Source: an uncultured Granulosicoccaceae bacterium (GTDB taxonomy: Bacteria; Pseudomonadota; Gammaproteobacteria; Granulosicoccales; Granulosicoccaceae). Taken from it: a DNA stretch of 35,816 bases. Each line of letters opens with the position of its first letter. Position 1 is the stretch's first letter. The DNA is taken from contig CALIMV010000227.1 of the NCBI GenBank assembly GCA_938045275.1, positions 1 to 35,816 of the forward strand. Reading direction: 5' to 3'. A model generated the notes under the pieces. The model did no database searches, had not been told where the DNA came from, and saw nothing but the letters and a program-made list of their open reading frames with translations. Both the position numbers and the translations under genes were made by a program. This document shows, piece by piece, positions 17,060 through 23,960 of the stretch.

Positions 17060-18067
17060 TTAGCGTCTGGTTCCATTTTTTTTGGCAGCTACCTTCGTCT
17101 TCCTTTTTGATTTCTTTTTAGCCATCGTCGGCCTTTCAACGTTTGCATCTGGTACCTTAATTTTTTTCCCGATTGTTGTGGTAAGAAGGTCTTTTAGTCG
17201 GCGAGTTTCCTGCGCCTTCACTTGAAGTCTCTCTGATCTTGCTCTAAGTATCATTTCTTCGCCAGTGAAAGGGTTCAGACCTTTACGCTCGGGCTTGCCC
17301 TCTCTGAAGGATGCGCGCAATTTCATGATTGTCAGTAAACATGTTTTGTTCTTCTTCTCAAGATCGTCGATAAGGCATTCTTCGTATGCTTGTAGGATAG
17401 TCTGCACATCAAATTCCGAATGACCCGTTTTCTCAGCAACTAGTTGAATATGTTTCTTATTACTACTACTGAGTGAACCTGAGAAACCAAGGTCGCTATA
17501 TCGTTCGGGTTTGTCATCTTTGGATAGTTCGTTATCTGAGGCTGGACCTGGAGTTGTTGATTCTATAGCTTTTGGAATGCTAGAAAACCTGTCTTGTGAA
17601 CGTTTCGAAAGTGCTGTTAGCGATCGCTTAACACGACCCTCAAGTTTCTTGAATATCTCATCCAGCTCTTGTAGATTCTTTGTTTTCTTCAGGCGCTTTT
17701 GCAATACTTCGTGAGCTGCCTCGTCTTCCTTTTTCATCAGCTTGATGGTTGGTGCTAGCGTCTTGTTGCTTGTGACAAGTGCATCGCGATCATCAGCTGT
17801 GAATAGAAAACCACATATTAGAGATTGAGTGTAGTAATTTAGGTGTTCATCATCATCTATATATTCAGAAGACAAATCACATATCGCTTGAAAAGCTTCT
17901 TTTCTGACGGCAAAACCACTTTCAAATTTTTTTAACTCAGCATGTTTAATGTTGCGGCTAGCTACCGTCATGTAGTGTGAAAGGACACGGTGATCACCTG
18001 CACGCCAGCTCATTTGCCAAATCTCAATAGAAGCAATTGTTCCTAGAACATAGCGACATTTCTCCAT
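17060..18067 (-). CDS. HU/IHF-like DNA-binding domain protein with novel N-terminal region
   Basis: The 335-residue protein is not recognised as a whole. Residues about 201-297 look like the HU/IHF fold: an opening KKHIQLVAEKTGHSEFDVQ helix pair, a middle beta segment, then the arm/return signature KGLNPFTGEEMILRARSERL and a last helix RRLKDLL. HU proteins have RNPxTGEEI at the same place. The tail 316-335 is strongly basic (AKKKSKRKTK), like histone H1-type tails. Residues 1-160 are alpha-helical and Lys/Glu-rich with no known motif; 160-200 is a polar linker. The ATG at 18067 is used; an alternative ATG at residue 19 (18013) is possible. A DNA-structuring or nucleoid role is inferred from the HU domain. 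It stands alone between carbohydrate genes and has a more AT- and Lys-rich composition than its neighbours. Confidence 0.75.
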   Translation of the reverse strand: MEKCRYVLGTIASIEIWQMSWRAGDHRVLSHYMTVASRNIKHAELKKFESGFAVRKEAFQAICDLSSEYIDDDEHLNYYTQSLICGFLFTADDRDALVTSNKTLAPTIKLMKKEDEAAHEVLQKRLKKTKNLQELDEIFKKLEGRVKRSLTALSKRSQDRFSSIPKAIESTTPGPASDNELSKDDKPERYSDLGFSGSLSSSNKKHIQLVAEKTGHSEFDVQTILQAYEECLIDDLEKKNKTCLLTIMKLRASFREGKPERKGLNPFTGEEMILRARSERLQVKAQETRRLKDLLTTTIGKKIKVPDANVERPTMAKKKSKRKTKVAAKKNGTRR

Positions 18068-18194
18068 TCCGCTTGAATGGATAACACTGAGAATATATGT
18101 GCGATGTAGGCTCTTTGTATTTGCGCTGCTTCAGTTTAGCCGTGATTTGGGTATTCAGTACAAGGCTGCTTTTGCACTTGCTCGTTTTCCTAAA

Positions 18195-20480
18195 CTACAA
18201 AGAATCGATCCAATCGCCGATTATTTTAACGGCTGCCTCATCAACAACATGCGTTGACAATGGCGGCATGCGGGCATCGTCGAGTGCACGCATGCGATGC
18301 CATAACACGCTGCGTTCTTTACTGCCTCTGGCAATAATGCGTGCGTCCACAATGTCGAAGCTACCGGCTTGCGGGACAACATCTATGGCATTCATGACAC
18401 CGTTGTCGGCATCGACTCGAAAATTCATGGTGGTAGGCGCTGGGCCTTGCGGTTGATGACAGTTGCTGCAATTAACATCGAGGTACGCACGCGCCCGTTG
18501 CTCAATAGTCGCCGATTCATCAGTTAACGGTGGCAGCACTTTGTACTGATCGACCGCGCCAATATCGCTATTGAACAATCCAATTGCATTTAAAGTTTGC
18601 AACTGATTGGCCGTAGTGGCCCCATAAGCAAAGTTCGCATTCAACTGCCCAGTCTCCAAGCCCAGCAGGAAGGTGGATGCATCGTTGTGGCATGCACTGC
18701 AGTCGGCCTGACTTGGGTAATCGTATTGCTGCACACGTGTGCTGCCATCGTTCAGACTCACCGTTAATGATTCTGTTTCGCGCCCCAGCAGCAAATTAGC
18801 TTCCGTTTCAGCCGCGTTCCAGCGATAGGTAAAGCCTTGCCAGCCCTGATTCGTGTTGTACATAACACGAGTTTCCAGACGTCGTCGGCTGTCGGGTGCG
18901 TTTTGCACTCGCTCAAATTCAAAGTGTTTTATCGATACTGACCCTACAGGAAACGTCCAGTCATCGGCAGTAAAGTCTATCTTGGCATTGTCAGGCACAC
19001 CAATCCAACGGCGCTTGACGGTGCCATCAGACCAGAAGGGGTGGCTCGGTTCGTATTCAATAAAACCACTGACTGGCGTTAACGATGCCAGATCACTGAA
19101 TAACCCTGTTGCCGATAGCGTGGCTGGAAACGCTATATTTCCTGTGCTCTCAACAAATTTATACAATCCGTTGTAACGCGATACCACAAGCAGTTCGCCA
19201 TCCTTCGTTTCACCAAAGCTGGTTGGCGAACCTACATTGCCCACAACATCAACTGAGGTAACCGAATCTCCTGCAAGCGTTAGCGCTGTTACCGTGCCGG
19301 CAGTAAAATCTGAGTAAATGTATCGGCCTTGCAAAGAACTCACGGCTCCGCGGTAAACATAGCCACCAATAACAGCCAATCCTAAATCATGGGTGTACTC
19401 ATGAATGGGCGGTATAGCCACACCATCGGGTAACGGCTCCTGGCCGGCTCTGAGGCCTGCACCCTCGTATACCCGCCAACCGTAGTTACCACCGGCGGTG
19501 ACTTTGTTGATTTCTTCAATATCGTTCTGTCCAACATCGCCAACCCACAAGTCACCTGTTTGACGATCAAAGGAAAAGCGCCAAGGGTTGCGAAAACCAT
19601 AAGCGTAAATTTCTGTACGTACATTGGCTTCACCAACAAACGGATTGGAAGGCGGTACCACATAGCCCACACCATCGGGCGTGTTGACGTCAATTCGCAA
19701 TATGCTGCCCAGCAACGTATTGCGATTCTGGCCATTGTTGTTTGGATCGCCACCATCGCCACCATCACCAAGCCCGAAGTACAAATAATTGTCTGGTCCA
19801 AACGCCAGCATGCCGCCGTTGTGGGCAAAGAACGGCTGTTCTACTTGCAGCACAATTTTTGCACTAGTCGGCTCGAGTTTATCCGTTGCGCTATCCCAAC
19901 GCAGTCGTGTAACGACTGAATCCCATGTGCCTACCTGGGTGTGGTAGATGTAAACAAACCGGTTTTCAGTAAAGCGTGGGTCGAACGCAAGACCAAGTAA
20001 TCCTTGCTCGCCACTGTCCTTTGCTACATTGCCAGAGTAATCGAGAATCTCTGTGGCAGTGGTAACAGCTGGGTTGTCGTCAAATACTTTGATCTTGCCA
20101 AATTGCTCCACTACCACCAGGCGGTTTTCACCCGGAACGTCGTCTACAAACAAAGCTTCCTGGAAGGTCAGGTTTGGATAGGCGTTAACTAATTCATAAT
20201 TGCCCTGCCTCACTCCATCGATTGGCAGATTAAAAGCTGCCAGTGATGCCCGTGTACTCAAGCCAACAGTGTCACCCGTACTGGTGGTACCGGCGCTTGT
20301 GTCATTGGAGCCTGTTGCGGTGGTCGTTCCACCGTTGTCCGATGCGCTTACTAAGGCTGTGCCCGTATCGTCGCCGGTATCGGTTGCTTGTGGCACACTT
20401 GCGCTGTCGCTGCTGTCACAAGATGCGATAAACAGGCACAGCGCGAATAAAATTGAAGAGTTGTGAGAGAGATTTGGCAT
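18195..20480 (-). CDS. PQQ-type sugar dehydrogenase fused to a dihaem c-type cytochrome domain, lipoprotein
   Basis: The 761-residue predicted lipoprotein has the lipobox FIAS-C at Cys21 and a long Asp/Thr/Ser/Gly tether to about residue 75. Residues about 95-445 are a glucose/sorbosone (soluble aldose) dehydrogenase propeller: GEQGLLGLAFDPRF, FFAHNGGMLAFGPDNYLYFG, GDGGDGGDPNNNGQN, YGFRNPWRFSFD and GGNYGW. Residues about 450-761 match the SO2930/HNE_0200-type dihaem cytochrome region, with haem motifs CSACH (594-598) and CSNCH (671-675) and a late RMPPL that may supply an axial Met. The design would pass electrons from sugar oxidation straight to haem on the cell envelope. PQQ dependence is inferred from the family. 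It has its own 5' region with a LacI-like operator. Confidence 0.9.
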   Translation of the reverse strand: MPNLSHNSSILFALCLFIASCDSSDSASVPQATDTGDDTGTALVSASDNGGTTTATGSNDTSAGTTSTGDTVGLSTRASLAAFNLPIDGVRQGNYELVNAYPNLTFQEALFVDDVPGENRLVVVEQFGKIKVFDDNPAVTTATEILDYSGNVAKDSGEQGLLGLAFDPRFTENRFVYIYHTQVGTWDSVVTRLRWDSATDKLEPTSAKIVLQVEQPFFAHNGGMLAFGPDNYLYFGLGDGGDGGDPNNNGQNRNTLLGSILRIDVNTPDGVGYVVPPSNPFVGEANVRTEIYAYGFRNPWRFSFDRQTGDLWVGDVGQNDIEEINKVTAGGNYGWRVYEGAGLRAGQEPLPDGVAIPPIHEYTHDLGLAVIGGYVYRGAVSSLQGRYIYSDFTAGTVTALTLAGDSVTSVDVVGNVGSPTSFGETKDGELLVVSRYNGLYKFVESTGNIAFPATLSATGLFSDLASLTPVSGFIEYEPSHPFWSDGTVKRRWIGVPDNAKIDFTADDWTFPVGSVSIKHFEFERVQNAPDSRRRLETRVMYNTNQGWQGFTYRWNAAETEANLLLGRETESLTVSLNDGSTRVQQYDYPSQADCSACHNDASTFLLGLETGQLNANFAYGATTANQLQTLNAIGLFNSDIGAVDQYKVLPPLTDESATIEQRARAYLDVNCSNCHQPQGPAPTTMNFRVDADNGVMNAIDVVPQAGSFDIVDARIIARGSKERSVLWHRMRALDDARMPPLSTHVVDEAAVKIIGDWIDSL

Positions 20481-20843
20481 AAAAAATCAGTTTTCTATTG
20501 CTGGTTATTGTTCGAGCGCAGTACAGTGCATTATTTGATACGAATATAGAGCGACGGCGGTTTTTACGTGGGCTAAATATCGTTAATTGTGACGTATTTA
20601 CGTATTTGTAACCGCTTACGATTGCATTACCACATTAGTTTACAGCTTTACGCAAAATGCGGCCGGCGGCCATAGAACAGGCTGAAGCTGGCCTTCGGCT
20701 ACTTATCGGCATTTAGCGTTCCGGTAGCCAAAGACGTGGGCACTATTTCGGCTTTGACTTGGCAAATCTACGTAGCCGGACATGACTAGAACCAACGCTA
20801 ACATTGCCCAATTTGTTACCTTTCCGAACCAACAAGCGATCAG
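20481..20843. other. 363-bp gene-free region between NYN gene and sugar dehydrogenase
   Basis: No plausible reading frame was found. The right-hand part holds a hairpin GCTGAAG-CTGGC-CTTCGGC (20681-20699, one G-T pair) and a looser pair GGCTAC/GTAGCC. It lies downstream of nothing on the plus strand and downstream of the NYN stop on the minus strand, so it may end that transcript, although no T-run follows. The left-hand part is the control region of the dehydrogenase. A tandem ACGTATTT pair lies at 20592-20607, next to the operator-like site at 20608-20619. Confidence 0.5.
20608..20619. promoter_or_regulatory. LacI-family-like operator upstream of the dihaem sugar dehydrogenase
   Basis: GTAACCGCTTAC fits the common LacI/GalR half-site pattern GTAAnCGnTTAC with the central CG. 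It sits 128 bp upstream of the dehydrogenase start codon. Sugar-responsive repressors of this family often use such sites. No LacI-type gene is in the window, so this rests on the motif alone. Confidence 0.4.
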
Positions 20844-21329
20844 TTAGTTATTTGGCGATAACAGCAATGCCTTATCGATTGAGTGAAATTCACTCGCTTC
20901 GTTTATCAGCGAATTAGCCGTCAATTTAGCCACACCGTATACTTCCACTCGTTTTTGTTTACCAACTCGAATTTTATTGGCAAGCAGATCAAAATCACCA
21001 TCGCCAGATACTAAAACGATGATGTCAGCGTGGTCTGCGTAATCCATCATGTCAATGGTGATTCCGACATCCCAGTCGCCTTTGGCAGAACCATCAGAGC
21101 GCTGAATAAACGGTTTTAGTTTTACCTCAAACCCAATGGCTCTGAGGATATTTTGAAACTCTTTTTGTTTTTGATCGCCTCTGTCGATTGCATAGGCAAA
21201 GGCCTTAACAACTTCTCTGTTATTGGTGGCTTGATACCAGAACTTGTTATAGTCAAAGTGCTTTCCAAAGGTTTGTCTTGTTGTGTAGTAAACGTTTTGG
21301 ACATCAACAAAAATGGCAACTTTTTTCAT
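20844..21329 (-). CDS. NYN domain protein (LabA/DUF88 family), predicted PIN-like nuclease
   Basis: The 161-residue single NYN domain is a PIN-like metal-dependent nuclease fold. The acidic positions of the family are all visible: VAIFVDVQN with Asp9, KGDWDVGITIDMMDYA with Asp85, Asp87 and Asp93, and VLVSGDGDFD with Asp110, Asp112 and Asp114. The length is normal for stand-alone members. The ATG at 21329 is chosen because the family begins MKKVAIFVD; the TTG two codons upstream is less likely. A 92-bp relic of a second copy of its codons 19-48 lies at 22138-22229. RNA cleavage is inferred from the family. The cellular target is unknown. Its neighbours on the same strand are a lipoprotein gene and an AAA ATPase gene. 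Confidence 0.9.
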   Translation of the reverse strand: MKKVAIFVDVQNVYYTTRQTFGKHFDYNKFWYQATNNREVVKAFAYAIDRGDQKQKEFQNILRAIGFEVKLKPFIQRSDGSAKGDWDVGITIDMMDYADHADIIVLVSGDGDFDLLANKIRVGKQKRVEVYGVAKLTANSLINEASEFHSIDKALLLSPNN

Positions 21330-21399
21330 ATGCAACTAGCGTTATTATTAGCGTGTTGTACTTATCACGATTTATTTGGCTAAGGTATTTTCAAACCAT

Positions 21400-22101
21400 T
21401 TACAAGACAGAAACATCTTTTAAATAACTTACCACTTCCTCAGCTATTGTTCCCAGTGCTTTTGCCGTTGCCTCTAATTCTGCCTTTTTTATTGTTTCAG
21501 AAAAATTATTATCATCGGCCGTTTTTACAGCTGCAAAACTTTCGGTACTCGCGATAGATTTGACAATAATTCCAGACCTTATATCGAGCAAAATAGCTTC
21601 GACCGAACAATAAGACTTTGTTTCATCATCTGAGAGGATTCTGTATTTCTGGTACGAATTGCACAAAGTACGATAACCAAAAAGCAAGTCAGCTTGAAAT
21701 CGTGCAGCCGCTTCTCGCAGTATAGGAACAGATTTATCCGCAGGTATTAACATAGCTGGCAGAATTGACGCATCGTAGACTCTTTCAGAAGACCGCAATT
21801 TGTCAATTAACTGCGTAACAATCGAATCGGTGAGTTGGGTGAAGTCATCTGAATAAAATCGCCATCGACTCTCCCCGTTTAGTTTCAATATCGCTATCCG
21901 GCTAGACTTAGGCAGGGTTACGCGATAATTGAGCAAAGCCCGAATTTTTTCGTCGTTATCCGCAAGCGTTATTTCATTAAATAGGCCGACTTGCTCATTC
22001 GTTGAAGCGTCTTCGTAGTAACTACTGGGCCTCTCTACAGAGCTAACGGTCGCGCAAGCTTGTAAGAAAATCGTAATGACAACAATCAATAGTAATTTCA
22101 T
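21400..22101 (-). CDS. predicted lipoprotein of unknown function
   Basis: The 233-residue product has the signal sequence MKLLLIVVITIFLQAC, so Cys16 should be lipidated. The start is well supported: ATG at 22101 has the ribosome binding site AAGGA six bases upstream. A longer frame to 22209 only reads, out of frame, through the NYN relic. The mature part has alternating helix and strand character (RIAILKLNGES, VYDASILPAMLIP, FQADLLFGYRTLC, VEAILLDIRSG) and ends in a helix. This resembles the general layout of several small outer-membrane lipoprotein families whose domain assembles around secretion or stress systems. I could not place it in a named family. Two cysteines (in TLCNSY and SYCSVE) could form a disulfide. 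Confidence 0.8.
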   Translation of the reverse strand: MKLLLIVVITIFLQACATVSSVERPSSYYEDASTNEQVGLFNEITLADNDEKIRALLNYRVTLPKSSRIAILKLNGESRWRFYSDDFTQLTDSIVTQLIDKLRSSERVYDASILPAMLIPADKSVPILREAAARFQADLLFGYRTLCNSYQKYRILSDDETKSYCSVEAILLDIRSGIIVKSIASTESFAAVKTADDNNFSETIKKAELEATAKALGTIAEEVVSYLKDVSVL

Positions 22102-22137
22102 ATTTTTCCTTAACTGGCTAGAAGCTCGTTTAAGTGC

Positions 22138-22229
22138 CAATCGCATGGGCAAAGGCCTTGACAAGCTCCCTGTTGTTCGTGCCTTGAGACCGGAACTTGT
22201 TATAGTCAAAGTGCTTTACACAGGTTTGT
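22138..22229 (-). pseudogene. relic of a second NYN-domain gene
   Basis: This 92-bp stretch aligns without gaps to 21185-21276 inside the NYN gene (constant offset 953) at about 80% identity, ending abruptly at both sides. Read in the NYN frame on the minus strand, it gives QTCVKHFDYNKF, then TNNRELVKAFAHAI, against QTFGKHFDYNKF and TNNREVVKAFAYAI in the intact gene. It then meets a stop. Many differences are third-base changes, so the copy diverged as a coding sequence before it was cut down. It lies between the AAA ATPase stop and the lipoprotein start. Confidence 0.85.
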
Positions 22230-22238
22230 ATTAATTCC

Positions 22239-23003
22239 TCACTCACTATCCGACGCTATCAGGTTATTTAACATCCCTTCTCTGTTATTCATGAATTGGC
22301 GAGTAATTCGAACATGCTCAGTCTCTTCATATTCTGTTTGTGCCAGCCCGGAATCCTCTAACACATAAATGAGCGCTTCTGGGTACGCCATTATGATCGG
22401 TGAATGGGTCGCTACAATAAACTGACAGCCTTGTTTAACCAGTTCATCCATGCGAGCCAGCATAGCGAGCTGCCGTGTTGGCGACAAAGCGGCCTCAGGC
22501 TCATCTAAAATATACAACGATGATCCTGAAAAACGGTTTAGCAACAGCGCCATAAACGATTCGCCATGTGATTGTTCATGTAAAGACCGATCACCATAGT
22601 AGCTGATTATTTTTGGCCCAGCGGGATAGATGTCCTCTTCGTCCAGGTTTTCGATTTCTGTAGCAACATTGAAAAAGCTCTCTGCTCTTAGAAAAAACCC
22701 GTCTTTGGGTTTTTTGATACCCCTGGACAAGCGCAAATACTGATCGAGCACAGAGTGTGATTTTCGTGTGTTGAATCCAAAGTTCTTTGAACCACCTTCC
22801 GGATTAAAACCTGCAGCGACAGCAATAGCTTCCAGCAATGTTGACTTTCCTGAACCATTCTCGCCAATAAAAAAAGTGACTGCGGGGTGCAGTGCTACGC
22901 TGTGCAGTTGCTTTATAGCTGGCAGGGAAAATGGGTATTCAGCAAAGTTGTCTATTTTTTCGCGTTTAAGTTTTACATCGATAATAAACTGTTCAGACAA
23001 CAT
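22239..23003 (-). CDS. AAA/ABC-type ATPase (AAA_21-like, predicted ATP-binding protein)
   Basis: The 254-residue cytoplasmic ATPase has the SMC/ABC-like arrangement but no membrane domain: Walker A FFIGENGSGKST (45-55), an ABC-type signature SHGESF (145-150), Walker B LYILDEPEAALSP (163-175) and an H-loop ATHSP with His200. The N-terminal strand set before Walker A (LKREKIDNFAEYPFSLPAI) is typical of the AAA_21/AAA_23 group, whose members occur alone as predicted ATP-binding proteins or as parts of OLD/Ppl-like defence and repair systems. No partner effector domain is fused. Downstream on the same strand are a NYN relic, a lipoprotein and an intact NYN nuclease. A shared function with them is possible but not shown. 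Confidence 0.88.
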   Translation of the reverse strand: MLSEQFIIDVKLKREKIDNFAEYPFSLPAIKQLHSVALHPAVTFFIGENGSGKSTLLEAIAVAAGFNPEGGSKNFGFNTRKSHSVLDQYLRLSRGIKKPKDGFFLRAESFFNVATEIENLDEEDIYPAGPKIISYYGDRSLHEQSHGESFMALLLNRFSGSSLYILDEPEAALSPTRQLAMLARMDELVKQGCQFIVATHSPIIMAYPEALIYVLEDSGLAQTEYEETEHVRITRQFMNNREGMLNNLIASDSE

Positions 23004-23084
23004 AGCTATGTTCGTTTGTTGTGAGCGTTGCGTTTTCGCGATAAGAATACTACTGACTCATGCAGTTATACAGAAGTGGCTTAT

Positions 23085-23756
23085 TTATTTACCCAATGGT
23101 TCAAATACACCGTTCTTTTCCTGCGCTTTTTTATAAGCTGGACGTGCCCGCATACGGCTCAGGTAACTTTGTGCATTCGGGTAGCGAGCATCCATTCCAC
23201 AACGCACCTCTGCCACCTCAAGACAATACCCCATCGCTATATCGGCAACACTGAACTGTTCGCCAGCGAACCAGGTTGATTCGGACAGGTCGGATTCGAT
23301 CTGGGCAAGGATATTGTTGAGCTTCGGTTGTAAAAAAGATTTGTTGGTTTGGGCGTCGACCATTTTCATTGCCGGTTTTAAAGGCCAAGGCACCCGACCC
23401 TTGAGGCGACTGAATACCAACTGCATATACATTAACGGCACAATTGAGCCCTGTGCTGCGTGAAGCCAATACAAATAACGAACACGTTCGGCCGAACCCG
23501 GCTGTGGTACAAGGCCTTTATTTCCATGTTTATCGAGAATGTATTGAAATATGGCATTGGATTCCGGTAACACCACATCGTCGTCTGTGATGATCGGTGA
23601 CGTACCCACACGATGCAGTTTTCTGAGTTCAGGCGGGGCGAGTAACGTCTTTTTATCGCGTTTGTAGTGTTGGATTAAGTAGTCAACGCCCAGCTCTTCG
23701 AGAAGCCATAAAATTCGAATAGATTGGGATTTCTCCAAATGATGCACTGTAATCAT
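23085..23756 (-). CDS. glutathione S-transferase family protein
   Basis: The 223-residue cytoplasmic GST has an N-terminal thioredoxin-like domain (about 1-80) with KSQSIRILWLLEELG, then VGTSPIITDDDVVLPESNAI, which gives the cis-Pro and the ESxAI glutathione-gamma-glutamyl contact. The helical C-terminal domain follows, with the conserved FSVADIAMGY capping segment. The catalytic residue near the N-terminus is probably Ser10 or Ser12. The substrate cannot be predicted. Its ATG overlaps by four bases (ATGA) the stop codon of a short upstream frame that is a Nudix N-terminal relic. This suggests it once was, or still is, translated by coupling. Confidence 0.9.
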   Translation of the reverse strand: MITVHHLEKSQSIRILWLLEELGVDYLIQHYKRDKKTLLAPPELRKLHRVGTSPIITDDDVVLPESNAIFQYILDKHGNKGLVPQPGSAERVRYLYWLHAAQGSIVPLMYMQLVFSRLKGRVPWPLKPAMKMVDAQTNKSFLQPKLNNILAQIESDLSESTWFAGEQFSVADIAMGYCLEVAEVRCGMDARYPNAQSYLSRMRARPAYKKAQEKNGVFEPLGK

Positions 23757-23866
23757 CTGACATTGTCCTTATCGTCGTACACTTCTGCGGCGAGCCAACG
23801 TCCTTTGTGGAAGGCCAATCCAATAACTTTAGCGGTAATCGCTTGAACTGGACGCCAAACGGTCAC
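23753..23866 (-). pseudogene. N-terminal relic of a Nudix hydrolase gene
   Basis: A short open frame reads VTVWRPVQAITAKVIGLA, then FHKGRWLAAEVYDDKDNVR, then TGA. This is the strand-turn-strand opening of Nudix hydrolases of the form RPxxAIxVKxIGLAxRxGRLLAAEVxDDxGxV, which continue GVRPLGGxxEFGE. Here the frame stops exactly before the PLGG and Nudix-box part, and the GST start codon takes its place. It therefore looks like a gene cut off by a deletion fusion. The family call is from pattern memory, not a search. A 5' GTG (23866) is possible, but there is no ribosome binding site. Confidence 0.55.
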
Positions 23867-23904
23867 GGTTTTGCAGCGTTAATGATAGGCGTCAGGATAG
23901 CAGA

Positions 23905-23924
23905 GGGCGATTTCAACATCGCCC
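23905..23924. other. GGGCGAT hairpin between the BMP gene and GST
   Basis: GGGCGAT (23905-23911), six-base loop, ATCGCCC (23918-23924) form a perfect seven-pair hairpin about 36 bp after the BMP stop codon on the minus strand. No T-run follows, so it is a weak terminator candidate or a 3'-end stabilising structure for the importer transcript. Confidence 0.5.
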
Positions 23925-23960
23925 ACTGTTAATTTATTAAAGGTTTACGCAAGGAGTCTA

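Noticed and set aside
20641-20820. Integron attC site or small mobile element
   Set aside because: Several short inverted repeats occur, but no proper core-site pair, no integrase and no target duplication were found.
22102-22209. N-terminal extension of the lipoprotein frame
   Set aside because: These codons read the NYN relic out of frame. The ATG at 22101 has a strong ribosome binding site and begins a lipoprotein signal peptide.
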